Position numbers and translations under genes: made by a program
In this document: positions 23,136-30,633 of the stretch, piece by piece
Layout: each line of letters begins with the position of its first letter
Position numbering within the stretch: the stretch's first letter is position 1
The notes under the pieces: generated by a model
What the model saw: the letters and a program-made list of their open reading frames with translations, nothing else
What the model was told of the DNA's origin: nothing
Databases searched by the model: none
From: Streptomyces africanus
Lineage (GTDB): Bacteria > Actinomycetota > Actinomycetes > Streptomycetales > Streptomycetaceae
Direction: 5' to 3'
NCBI RefSeq assembly: GCF_002150735.1
Contig: NZ_MUKA01000209.1
Location: 1 to 39,884 of the forward strand
Length of the DNA: 39,884 nt

Positions 23136-23825
23136 ATGAAGGCTGTGCTGTTCGACTTCTCCGGAACGCTGTTCCGTGTCGAGTCCACCGACTCCTGGCT
23201 GCGCGGTGTCGTGGCCGACACCAAAGTCCCCTTCACCGAGGCGGAGCTGACCGCCGCCGCGCGTGCGCTGAAGGCGGTGGGGGCGCTGCCCGGCGGTGGC
23301 GATCCCGCCCGCGTGCCGGCGGAACTCACCGGCACCTGGCCGATCCGGGACCGGAGCGCCGCACTGCACCGGGCCGCCTACACCGGCGTCTCCCGCCAGG
23401 TCACACTCCCCGACCCGGCGTTGCACGACGCGCTGTACGACCGCCACATGACACCCGCGGCATGGACCCCGTACCCGGACGCCGTCGAGGTGCTGGGCAC
23501 GCTGCGGGAGCGGGGCATCCCCGTCGGGGTGGTCAGCAACATCGGCTGGGACCTGCGCCCGGTCTTCCGCGAGCACGGCCTGGACCGCTACGTCGACGTG
23601 TACGTCCTGTCGTACGAGCACGGCATCCAGAAGCCGGACCCGCGGCTGTTCGCCACCGCCTGCGAGGCACTCGGCGCCGATCCGCGCCGGACGCTCATGG
23701 TCGGCGACGACCGCGGGGCGGACGGCGGGGCCACCGCCCTGGGATGCGGGGTGCACTTCGTGGACCACCTGCCGGTGGCCGACCGGCCGGACGGGCTGCG
23801 GCCGGTCCTGGACCTGGTGAGCTGA
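23136..23825 (+). CDS. HAD superfamily hydrolase with altered motif I
   Basis: 229 residues. Motif I is LFDFSGTLF: the nucleophile Asp is present, but the second, acid/base Asp of DxDGT is Ser. Motif II is VGVVSNIGWD, motif III is the Lys in GIQKPDPRLF and motif IV is LMVGDDRGADGGA. The cap domain (about residues 15-105) fits subclass I. Loss of the second Asp is known in dehalogenases and phosphonatases and makes an ordinary phosphatase less certain. It follows the PAP2 gene by 11 bp. Confidence 0.92.
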   Translation: MKAVLFDFSGTLFRVESTDSWLRGVVADTKVPFTEAELTAAARALKAVGALPGGGDPARVPAELTGTWPIRDRSAALHRAAYTGVSRQVTLPDPALHDALYDRHMTPAAWTPYPDAVEVLGTLRERGIPVGVVSNIGWDLRPVFREHGLDRYVDVYVLSYEHGIQKPDPRLFATACEALGADPRRTLMVGDDRGADGGATALGCGVHFVDHLPVADRPDGLRPVLDLVS

Positions 23826-23942
23826 GGCCACCACCAGGTCACCCGGTCGTCTGCTCGCCCGCCTCGGACGATCCCCCGTGTCGCCCGAGGCAGACGGCAT
23901 CGCCGGCCCGGACCGCACGGGTCCTGGCCGGACGTCTCCGAG

Positions 23943-23966
23943 TATAGTTGGCTGGCAGCCAGTCAA
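23943..23966 (+). promoter_or_regulatory. Promoter and self-operator of the tetR gene
   Basis: -10 TATAGT (23943-23948) runs directly into a 19-bp palindrome TTGGCTGGCAGCCAGTCAA (23948-23966), with one mismatched pair, over the transcription start point. It lies 16 bp before the TetR ATG, so autorepression is likely. Confidence 0.65.
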
Positions 23967-23981
23967 CGCAGGAGTTACAGC

Positions 23982-24668
23982 ATGTCCCCGCGCAGCGCCT
24001 CGGTCAACGAAGAGTTGCGGAGGCGTTCGAAGGAGCGGCTTCTGCAGGCGGCGGTCGAGCTGGTCGGCGAGCGCGGCTTCGAGGCCACGACGCTCGGGGA
24101 CATCGCCGACCGGGCGGGCTCGGCCCGCGGTCTGGTCTCGTACTACTTCCCGGGCAAGCGCCAGCTGGTGCAGTCCGCCGTGCACCGGCTGATGCACCGC
24201 ACGCTGGAGGAGGCGCTGGAGCGCGAGCCGCGCACCGAGGACGGCCGGGAGCGGATGGCGCGGGCCATCGACGCGATCCTGGGGCTGGCCGGGGACCGGC
24301 CCGTGCTGATGCGCCAGCACATGGCCGGACTGCTGCAGGCCGAGGGCTTCGTGCCCTGCCCGGAACAGCGGCGCCTGGCGGAACTGCTGCGGGACACCGT
24401 CGCCCGGCACGGGTCGGGGGACGTCGACAGCGACTACCCGATGCTGCGGGCCCTGCTGATGGGTGCCGTGTACGCCGCCCTGGTGCCGGGCGTGCCGATG
24501 CCGGTCCCGGTGCTGCGGGCCGAGTTGTTCAAGCGCTACGGGCTCGACTGGGAACTGGGCCTCCCGCCGGAGGCCATAGGCTCCGGCGGGAGGAGCGACA
24601 GGGATCTGTCGCGGTTCTTCGCGACCGGGGACGCACCGGAGTGCGGCCCGCGGGATCAGTCGAAGTAG
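23982..24668 (+). CDS. TetR/AcrR family transcriptional regulator
   Basis: 228 residues. The N-terminal HTH is RSKERLLQAAVELVGERGFEATTLGDIADRAGSARGLVSYYFPGKRQLV, a standard TetR domain; the rest is the ligand-binding and dimer part. CAGGAG precedes ATG 23982. The promoter holds a 19-bp palindrome that is probably its own operator. The C-terminal tail overlaps, by 13 bp, the 3' end of the convergent LVIVD-repeat gene. Its ligand and other targets are unknown; the nearby HAD/PAP2 genes are possible but unproven targets. Confidence 0.94.
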   Translation: MSPRSASVNEELRRRSKERLLQAAVELVGERGFEATTLGDIADRAGSARGLVSYYFPGKRQLVQSAVHRLMHRTLEEALEREPRTEDGRERMARAIDAILGLAGDRPVLMRQHMAGLLQAEGFVPCPEQRRLAELLRDTVARHGSGDVDSDYPMLRALLMGAVYAALVPGVPMPVPVLRAELFKRYGLDWELGLPPEAIGSGGRSDRDLSRFFATGDAPECGPRDQSK

Positions 24669-26158
24669 TCCGGCTGCGTCTGCACGTTGAGCTCACGCAG
24701 GTGGACCCACCGTGCCGGGTCCGTGCGCCGGTCCTTGATCTTCAGGACGTCGAAGCCCTTGGTGATGTCGTTCGAGTAGATGTGGCCGTTGTAGTAGTAC
24801 GCCGACCACGAGCCGCCCAAGGTCAACTTGTCGGTGCTCACCGTGCCGCGTTCGAAGTAGGCGATCTCCCGGGGCTTCGACGAGTCGGTGAACTCCCAGA
24901 CGGAGACACCGCCCTGGTACCAGGCCTGGACCATGAGGTCCTTGCCCTTCACCGGGATCAGCGAGCCGTTGTGGGCGACGCAGTTCTCGGTGTCCGCCTG
25001 ATGACGGGGGATCTTGAAGTAGCTGCGGAAGACGAGCTTGCGCTGCTCGCCCTTGCCGACGATGTCGTAGATGCCGTCGGCGCCGCGGTTCGGGCCGGTC
25101 GCCTCGTTGCAGGTGGCCCCGCTGCCGCCGCCGAGCTCGTCGGTGAACACGACCTTGTTCGCCTTCTGGTTGAAGGTCGCCGAGTGCCAGAACGCGAAGT
25201 TGACGTTGTCCTGCACCCGGTCGATGACCTTGGGGTGCTCCGGGTCCTTGACGGAGAACAGGATGCCGTCCCCCATGCAGGCGCCCGCGGCCAGGTCCTT
25301 CGACGGCAGCACCGTGATGTCGTGGCAGCCGGTGGTCTTGGACACGCCGGGGTTGGTGGGCCCGCCTGGGTTGCCGCCGCCGTCCGGACCCTCACCGGGG
25401 AACAGCACGGGGAAGCCCACGACCGCCGCCTTCTCGGGGGCGTTGCGCGGCACCTTGATGACGGAGATGCCGTCGTGCGGCGGCCGGCAGTCGGGATAGG
25501 CGGCGTTCGGCGAGTACGACGAGACGTACACGTAGACGTTCCGCCGCTCCGGCACCAGCGTGTGGGTGTGCGAGCCGCAGGCGGTCTCGACGGCGGCGAC
25601 GTACTTCGGGTTCCGCTTGTCGCTGATGTCGAAGACCTTCATGCCCTCCCACGAGGACTTCTCGGTCGCCGGCTGTGTGGTGCTGTTGCAACTGCTGTCG
25701 CTGCGCGAGGAGTCGGTGGACAGGAACAGCAGGTTGCCGGAGACGGAGACGTCGTTCTGCGAGCCCGGGCACAGCACCTGGGCGACCGTCTTGGGTGACC
25801 TCGGGTCGCTGATGTCGAAGATGCGGAAGCCGTCGTAGTTGCCGGCGAAGGCGTACCTGCCCTGGAAGGCCAGGTCCGAGTTGGTGCCGGGCAGGACGTC
25901 CTTGGGGATGTTGGCGAGGTGCTCGATGTTGTCGGAGTGGACGATCTCGTCCTGGCCGGGTATCTCGCCGCTTTCGATGGCCTCGCGCGCCTCGGCCCGC
26001 GCGCTCTTGGACACGTCCTTCGGCGTGGGCGGCACGTCCCCCGGGTCGGGGACGGCCCCTGCCGGCGCCGCCACGAGGAGCGCGGCCAGCAGTCCGCCTG
26101 CGATCGCTGAGGCTCCGAGGCGTCTGCGACGTGTTCTGCGGTCGTTCAACAGGATCAC
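24656..26158 (-). CDS. Secreted LVIVD-repeat beta-propeller protein
   Basis: 500 residues. A signal peptide with an Arg cluster (NDRRTRRRRLGASAIAGGLLAALLVAAPAGA, probable cleavage after residue 35; Tat or Sec) precedes a propeller-like region. LVIVD-type repeats are seen as YDGFRIFDISDPRSPKTVAQV, WEGMKVFDISDKRNPKYVAAV, DGILFSVKDPEHPKVIDRV and VSVWEFTDSSKPREIAYF. Several Cys and His (GCHDITVLPS; SHTHTL; ENCVAHNGS) may bind metal or form disulfides. The start is GTG 26158, with AGGGAGG upstream. Function unknown. It is divergent from a DUF305 lipoprotein. Confidence 0.9.
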   Translation of the reverse strand: MILLNDRRTRRRRLGASAIAGGLLAALLVAAPAGAVPDPGDVPPTPKDVSKSARAEAREAIESGEIPGQDEIVHSDNIEHLANIPKDVLPGTNSDLAFQGRYAFAGNYDGFRIFDISDPRSPKTVAQVLCPGSQNDVSVSGNLLFLSTDSSRSDSSCNSTTQPATEKSSWEGMKVFDISDKRNPKYVAAVETACGSHTHTLVPERRNVYVYVSSYSPNAAYPDCRPPHDGISVIKVPRNAPEKAAVVGFPVLFPGEGPDGGGNPGGPTNPGVSKTTGCHDITVLPSKDLAAGACMGDGILFSVKDPEHPKVIDRVQDNVNFAFWHSATFNQKANKVVFTDELGGGSGATCNEATGPNRGADGIYDIVGKGEQRKLVFRSYFKIPRHQADTENCVAHNGSLIPVKGKDLMVQAWYQGGVSVWEFTDSSKPREIAYFERGTVSTDKLTLGGSWSAYYYNGHIYSNDITKGFDVLKIKDRRTDPARWVHLRELNVQTQPDYFD

Positions 26159-26175
26159 TGTTTTCCTCCCTGGTG

Positions 26176-26193
26176 CCGTTCGCTGCGGAACGG
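26176..26193 (-). promoter_or_regulatory. Inverted repeat in the leader of the LVIVD gene
   Basis: CCGTTC-GCTGCG-GAACGG, with 6-bp perfect arms, lies 18 bp upstream of the GTG start at 26158, close to the ribosome binding site. It could be an operator or an RNA hairpin. The remaining spacer up to 26348 holds an AT-richer stretch (about 26243-26275) that probably contains the divergent promoters. Confidence 0.3.
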
Positions 26194-26348
26194 TTCACGC
26201 ACCACGCAGTATCGTCCTCGTCATGCGCACACCAACAGGCGTCAACAAAATCTTAAAGAAGTCACTCGGTCAATGACCCGCGGAGCATGCCCGAAGGGTC
26301 GTCAGCATCCCGAGATGTCCACCAACTCGCCCGCCCCAGGAGGTCGTT

Positions 26349-27002
26349 GTGCTCTTCCGCCGTGCGTCCCGTACGTCCGCCGCCGTGACGGGGCTGGCCG
26401 CCCTGGCCGCGCTCCTGACCGGCGGCTGCGACTCGGGTGCGGACCGCGAGCCCGCCGCGGCGGACGGGCCCGCCGTGATCGCGCCGGGTGAGCCCGGCGA
26501 GCCGAACCGCACCCTGTCCGCCGAGGACGCGGCCGGCCGGCGCTCGGAGAACGACTCCCCCAACTCGGCGGACGTCTCCTACGCCCGCATGATGATCGAA
26601 CACCATGCCCAGGCCCTCGTGATGACCGAACTCGCCCCGCGACGCGCCGAGTCGGCGAAGGTGAAACGGATCGCCGCGCGGATCGCTGCCGCCCAGAAGC
26701 CGGAGATCGAGGCCATGAAGGGCTGGCTGAAGTCGTACGGCAAGCCGCTGAAGGCGCAGCGTCACGAGCACGCCGTGATGCCCGGGATGGCGACCGAGGC
26801 ACAGCTGAAGAAGCTCCGCGCGGCCGACGGGAAGGCGTTCGACCAGCTCTTCCTGACGCTGATGACGACCCATCACCAGGGCGCGATCACGATGGCCACG
26901 GACGTGAAGGGGCAGGGCAACAACATCCGGATCGAGGAGATGGCCGACGAGGTGATCGCCCAGCAGACGAGCGAGATCACACGGATGCGGGACATGCTCT
27001 AG
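26349..27002 (+). CDS. DUF305 family lipoprotein
   Basis: 217 residues. The signal ends in a lipobox-like LLTGGCDSG (Cys27), so it is probably a lipoprotein on the outer face of the membrane. The DUF305 domain has the two His-rich helices YARMMIEHHAQALVMTEL and LTLMTTHHQGAITMAT, which in related proteins bind copper or other metals; helical, four-helix ferritin-like fold. The start is GTG 26349, with AGGAGG upstream. It faces the LVIVD-repeat protein across a 190-bp spacer, suggesting shared control and an extracytoplasmic metal- or redox-related role. Confidence 0.92.
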   Translation: MLFRRASRTSAAVTGLAALAALLTGGCDSGADREPAAADGPAVIAPGEPGEPNRTLSAEDAAGRRSENDSPNSADVSYARMMIEHHAQALVMTELAPRRAESAKVKRIAARIAAAQKPEIEAMKGWLKSYGKPLKAQRHEHAVMPGMATEAQLKKLRAADGKAFDQLFLTLMTTHHQGAITMATDVKGQGNNIRIEEMADEVIAQQTSEITRMRDML

Positions 27003-27009
27003 CGGACTT

Positions 27010-27024
27010 CCGGGCCGCGCCCGG
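27010..27024. terminator. Short GC hairpin between convergent DUF305 and DUF6214 genes
   Basis: CCGGGC-CGC-GCCCGG (6-bp stem, 3-nt loop) lies between the stops at 27002 and 27037. Confidence 0.35.
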
Positions 27025-27036
27025 CACCGGGCCCGC

Positions 27037-27501
27037 TCAGCGCCGGGCGCGGCGCGGGGGCAGGAGCCCGGCGTCCCGGGCCTGGCCGATCAGCCTGAGG
27101 GACGTGCGGCGACTGTGTCCGGTCGCGCACATCACGGCGAGGACCGGATCGGCGCCCTCCTGCTGGGCCGCGCGGTACTCCTGCGCCACCAGCCACCGCC
27201 CCCGCGCACCGGGCGGCCAGGCCGGCCGGGCGCGCCGCCCCTGGCCTCCGCGGCCTTCGGGAGCCGCCCCGGTGCCGGCGCCGCACGCCTCGGCCAGCGA
27301 GTCCTCGATCCAGTCGGCGAGCACCGCCAGGTCGTCGACGGACAGCGCGGGTTGCGCGCGGACGTCCTCCACGCCGACGCATCCCCCGGCCACGACGGCC
27401 AGCGCCTCGACGAGGGCGCCGTCCGTGAAGACCAGCCGGACGTCGAACCACCGCGTGGCGTCCTCGTTCTCCCGCACCTCCCACGCGGGCCGCACGGACA
27501 C
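27037..27501 (-). CDS. DUF6214 family protein
   Basis: About 154 residues matching an actinomycete family of unknown function: an N-terminal beta-rich part (RPAWEVRENEDATRWFDVRLVFTDGALVEALAVVAGGCVGVEDVRAQPALSVDDLAVLADWIE) and a C-terminal helical part (RWLVAQEYRAAQQEGADPVLAVMCATGHSRRTSLRLIGQARDAGLLPP) that resembles a small HTH or helical hairpin. I start at GTG 27501. The frame stays open upstream to 27624, but codons there are AT-rich at third positions (SVTFCGVLEASFLNLSD), unlike real Streptomyces coding sequence, and contain a -10-like TAATCT (27531-27536). GTG 27495 is an alternative. Confidence 0.8.
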   Translation of the reverse strand: MSVRPAWEVRENEDATRWFDVRLVFTDGALVEALAVVAGGCVGVEDVRAQPALSVDDLAVLADWIEDSLAEACGAGTGAAPEGRGGQGRRARPAWPPGARGRWLVAQEYRAAQQEGADPVLAVMCATGHSRRTSLRLIGQARDAGLLPPRRARR

Positions 27502-27710
27502 CGTGCCGTCCGCCGGAGAGCGATCAGAAAGATTAAGAAAGGATGCTTCCAGCACACCACAGAACGTAACCGAATGATCACATTCCATATAGATCGGACA
27601 CGCACCCCGGGTGGCGGACAGCACCCTGTCAGCGGAGCCCCGGCGGTGCGATGCTGGAGGCGTCAGCGCTCTCGTGAGATCCCTCGGGATCCCGGGTAAG
27701 GAGTTCCGCC

Positions 27711-29054
27711 GTGCTGCGAGTCGCCGTCGTAGGCTCCGGGCCGAGCGGGTGCTACACCGCCCAGAGCCTCGTCCAGCAGGACCCCGAGGTGTGCGTCGAC
27801 GTCCTGGACCGGCTGCCGTGCCCGTACGGCCTGGTCCGCTACGGCGTGGCGCCGGACCACGAGAAGATCAAGTCGCTCCAGAACAACCTGCGCACGATCC
27901 TGGAGCACGACCGGGTCCGGTTCCTCGGAGGCGTCCAGGCCGGTCCCGGCGGAGTGCCGGCCGCCCGGCTGCGGGAGCTCTACCACGCGGTGGTGTACTG
28001 CGTGGGCGCCGCCACCGACCGGCATCTGGGCATCCCCGGGGAGGACCTGCCGGGCAGCTGGTCGGCGACACAGTTCGTGTCCTGGTACAGCGCCCACCCG
28101 GACGCCGTGGACGCCGGATTCCTGCGGGACGCCCGGTCGGCCGTGGTGATCGGCGTCGGGAACGTCGCCGTGGACGTCACCCGGATGCTGGCGCGCGGCC
28201 TGGCCGAGCTCAGCCCCACCGACATGCCGCAGGCGGCCCTGACGACACTGGCGGCGAGCCGGGTGACCGAGATCCACATGGTGGGCCGGCGGGGCCCGTC
28301 CCAGGCCCGCTTCACCACGAAGGAGCTGCGCGAGCTGGGCACCCTGCCGGAGACGGACATCGCCGTGGACCCGGCCGAGCTGACCCTTGACCCCGGATAC
28401 ACCGACCCGGCCGCCCTGCCCGCCGCGCAGCGCCGCAACGTGGAGGTGCTGCGCGGCTGGTCCGGGACACCGCCGAGCGGCGCCCCGCGCCGGATCCGGC
28501 CGCGCTTCTTCCTCCGCCCGGTCGAACTGCTCGCCGAGCAGGGCCATGTCGGCGCGGTGCGGTTCGAGCGGACGGTCCCGGACGGACACGGCGGCGTGAC
28601 GGGCACCGGCCGGTTCGAGGACATCGAGGCCCAGTTGGTGCTGCGCTCGGTGGGCTATCGCGGGGTGCCGCTGGAGGGGCTGCCGTTCGACGCGGACAGC
28701 GGCACGGTGCCGAATCTGGCCGGGCGCGTCCTGCGCGAGGACGTCGTCACGCCGGGCGAGTACGTGGCCGGCTGGATCAAGCGGGGCCCGACGGGCGTCA
28801 TCGGCACGAACCGCCCCTGCGCGAAGGAGACGGCGACGTCGCTCCTGGAGGACGCGTCCCTCCTCCTGACCAGGACCGTCCCCGACGACCCGCTCACGGC
28901 CCTGCGCGCGGAGGGCGCCGCCCCGGTCGAGTGGAGGGGCTGGCAGTCGATCGAACAGGCAGAGGCACTGCTGGGAGCGTCACTCGGCAGGGGCGTAGTG
29001 AAGCTCCCGGATTGGCAGTCCCTGATGAGCGCCGCGCACGGCGACGTGCTCTAG
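27711..29054 (+). CDS. fprA: FprA-type ferredoxin/adrenodoxin--NADP+ reductase
   Basis: 447 residues. A flavoenzyme passing electrons from NADPH through FAD to a ferredoxin, often for P450s. FAD motif at the N-terminus: VAVVGSGPSGCYTAQSL, then PCPYGLVRYGVAPDHEKIK. The NADPH motif is VVIGVGNVAVDVTRML and the adrenodoxin-reductase signature is VGRRGPSQARFTTKELREL; the closing FAD region is AGWIKRGPTGVIGTNRPCAKETA. The start is GTG 27711, with AAGGAG upstream. No ferredoxin or P450 gene is adjacent. Its TAG stop and the ArsR stop share the four bases CTAG. Confidence 0.95.
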   Translation: MLRVAVVGSGPSGCYTAQSLVQQDPEVCVDVLDRLPCPYGLVRYGVAPDHEKIKSLQNNLRTILEHDRVRFLGGVQAGPGGVPAARLRELYHAVVYCVGAATDRHLGIPGEDLPGSWSATQFVSWYSAHPDAVDAGFLRDARSAVVIGVGNVAVDVTRMLARGLAELSPTDMPQAALTTLAASRVTEIHMVGRRGPSQARFTTKELRELGTLPETDIAVDPAELTLDPGYTDPAALPAAQRRNVEVLRGWSGTPPSGAPRRIRPRFFLRPVELLAEQGHVGAVRFERTVPDGHGGVTGTGRFEDIEAQLVLRSVGYRGVPLEGLPFDADSGTVPNLAGRVLREDVVTPGEYVAGWIKRGPTGVIGTNRPCAKETATSLLEDASLLLTRTVPDDPLTALRAEGAAPVEWRGWQSIEQAEALLGASLGRGVVKLPDWQSLMSAAHGDVL

Positions 29055-29428
29055 CCACCACGAACAGCCTGCCGAGCCGCGGCATCCAGAATCGCGTCCA
29101 GCAACCCCGGGAACAGCTCGTCCAGATCCCCCCGCCGCAGCCCGTTCATCTTGGCGGTCCCCCGGTACGCCTGCCGAATCACCCCGCTCTCCCGCAACAC
29201 CCGGAAGTGATGCGTGGTCGTGGACTTCGTCACCGGCAGGTCGAAGTGCGAACAGGACAACTCCCCGCTGACCGCCGCAAGCTCCCGCACGATCCGCAAC
29301 CGCATCGGGTCGGAGAGCGCATGCAGCACCCCCTCCAGCCGGATCTCGTCACGCACGGGATGCGGCAGGTCGCGGCTGCTGACGGCGGGAGAGGTCACGA
29401 CGGCTCCACTTTCCTTCGGGGATTCCAT
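29051..29428 (-). CDS. ArsR family transcriptional regulator
   Basis: 125 residues. Winged-helix ArsR/SmtB repressor: RLEGVLHALSDPMRLRIVRELAAV, ELSCSHFDLPVTKSTTTHHFRVLRESGVIRQAYRGTAKMNGLRR. There is a single Cys (SCSHFD) near the position of the ArsR metal site, so metal sensing is doubtful; a redox or organic-ligand sensor is more likely. The start is ATG 29428, with GAGGG upstream; ATG 29455 is also in frame. Divergent from an Old Yellow Enzyme, with two matching palindromes between them. Confidence 0.93.
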   Translation of the reverse strand: MESPKESGAVVTSPAVSSRDLPHPVRDEIRLEGVLHALSDPMRLRIVRELAAVSGELSCSHFDLPVTKSTTTHHFRVLRESGVIRQAYRGTAKMNGLRRGDLDELFPGLLDAILDAAARQAVRGG

Positions 29429-29430
29429 AG

Positions 29431-29480
29431 TACGAGAACCCTCGTAGTTTGACATCCACCGTACTACGATGCCTATCGTA
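29431..29480. promoter_or_regulatory. Twin ArsR operators in the divergent arsR / OYE promoter
   Basis: TACGAG-AACC-CTCGTA (29431-29446) and TACGAT-GCCT-ATCGTA (29465-29480), both perfect 16-bp palindromes of consensus TACGAKnnnnMTCGTA, lie 34 bp apart (about three turns, same face). A plus-strand -35 TTGACA (29449-29454) lies between them, and the second operator covers the -10 (TATCGT-like, 29474-29479) of the OYE gene. The first site is just upstream of the ArsR start. This fits autorepression and co-repression of the OYE gene. Confidence 0.75.
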
Positions 29481-29517
29481 CGAGTCGACATCGGCCCCGT
29501 GACGAATGGAGTCCGCC

Positions 29518-30597
29518 GTGACCGCGCTCTTCGAGCCCTGCACCCTGCGCGATGTGACGATCCCGAACCGCGTGTGGATGCCCCCGATGTGCCAGTACTC
29601 GGCCGCACCGGAGGGCCCGGAGACCGGCGTCCCCCACGACTGGCACTTCGCGCACTACGCCGCCCGCGCCACCGGCGGCACGGGCCTGATCATCGTCGAG
29701 GCCACGGCGGTGTCCCCGGAGGGGCGCATCTCGCCGTACGACCTCGGCATCTGGAACGACACGCAGGTGGCGGCGTTCCGCCGGATCACCAGCTTCCTCG
29801 CCGCGCAGGGCACGGTGCCCGCGATCCAGCTGGCCCACGCCGGCCGCAAGGCTTCGACCGACCGCCCCTGGAAGGGCGGCGCCCCGGTGGGCCCGGACGC
29901 CCACGGCTGGGCGTCCGTCGCGCCGAGCCCGGTCGCCTTCGACGACCGGCACCCCGTCCCGGCCGAGCTGACTGTCGATCAGATCAAGGACGTCGTCGGG
30001 CAGTTCGCGGCCGCGGCCCGTCGCGCGCTCGCCGCCGGGTTCGAGATCGCCGAGATCCACGGCGCCCACGGCTACCTGATCAACGAGTTCCTCTCCCCGC
30101 ACTCCAACCACCGCACCGACGCCTACGGCGGCTCGTACGAGAACCGCACCCGCTTCGCGCTCGAAGTCGTCGACGCCGTACGGGAGGTGTGGCCTCAGGA
30201 CAAGCCGCTGTTCTTCCGGATCTCGGCGACCGAGTGGCTCGACGAGGGCGGCTGGACCGCGGACGACACCGTCCGCTTCGCCGCCGATCTGCGGGCCCAC
30301 GGCGTCGACCTGCTGGACGTCTCCACCGGCGGTAACGCCTCCGGCGTCCGCATCCCCACCGGCCCCGGCTACCAGGTGCCCTTCGCCGCCCGGGTGAAGC
30401 AGGAGACGACGCTGCCGGTCGCCGCCGTGGGGCTGATCACCGAGGTCGAGCAGGCCGAGAAGATCCTGGCCAATGGCGAGGCCGACGCGGTCCTGCTCGG
30501 CCGCGAGCTGCTGCGCAACCCTTCGTGGGCCCGGCAGGCCGCACGGGAACTCGGCGCCGAGGTGCGGGTGCCGGACCAGTACCACCGGTCGGTCTGA
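29518..30597 (+). CDS. NADH:flavin oxidoreductase, Old Yellow Enzyme family (YqjM-like)
   Basis: 359 residues, FMN-dependent TIM-barrel ene-reductase that would reduce activated C=C bonds of alpha,beta-unsaturated carbonyls and other electrophiles with NAD(P)H. The YqjM-type Cys is at about residue 25 (MPPMCQYSA), with QLAHAGRKAS, EIHGAHGYLINEFLSPHSN, the FMN-phosphate region AVGLITEVEQAEKIL and the C-terminal LLGRELLRNPSW. I start at GTG 29518, with GGAG upstream, rather than ATG 29506. Controlled by the divergent ArsR; together they look like an electrophile or xenobiotic detoxification switch. Confidence 0.95.
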   Translation: MTALFEPCTLRDVTIPNRVWMPPMCQYSAAPEGPETGVPHDWHFAHYAARATGGTGLIIVEATAVSPEGRISPYDLGIWNDTQVAAFRRITSFLAAQGTVPAIQLAHAGRKASTDRPWKGGAPVGPDAHGWASVAPSPVAFDDRHPVPAELTVDQIKDVVGQFAAAARRALAAGFEIAEIHGAHGYLINEFLSPHSNHRTDAYGGSYENRTRFALEVVDAVREVWPQDKPLFFRISATEWLDEGGWTADDTVRFAADLRAHGVDLLDVSTGGNASGVRIPTGPGYQVPFAARVKQETTLPVAAVGLITEVEQAEKILANGEADAVLLGRELLRNPSWARQAARELGAEVRVPDQYHRSV

Positions 30598-30633
30598 GCC
30601 GGCACCCGACCCCCGAGGCACACCGCTCGCGTG

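Noticed and set aside
23948..25798. A 616-codon plus-strand frame
   Set aside because: Shadow of the TetR gene in another frame, then antisense to the LVIVD gene; no family resemblance.
29051..29428. ArsR as an arsenic-resistance regulator
   Set aside because: Only one Cys is present near the usual metal site, and no arsenate reductase or arsenite transporter gene lies nearby.
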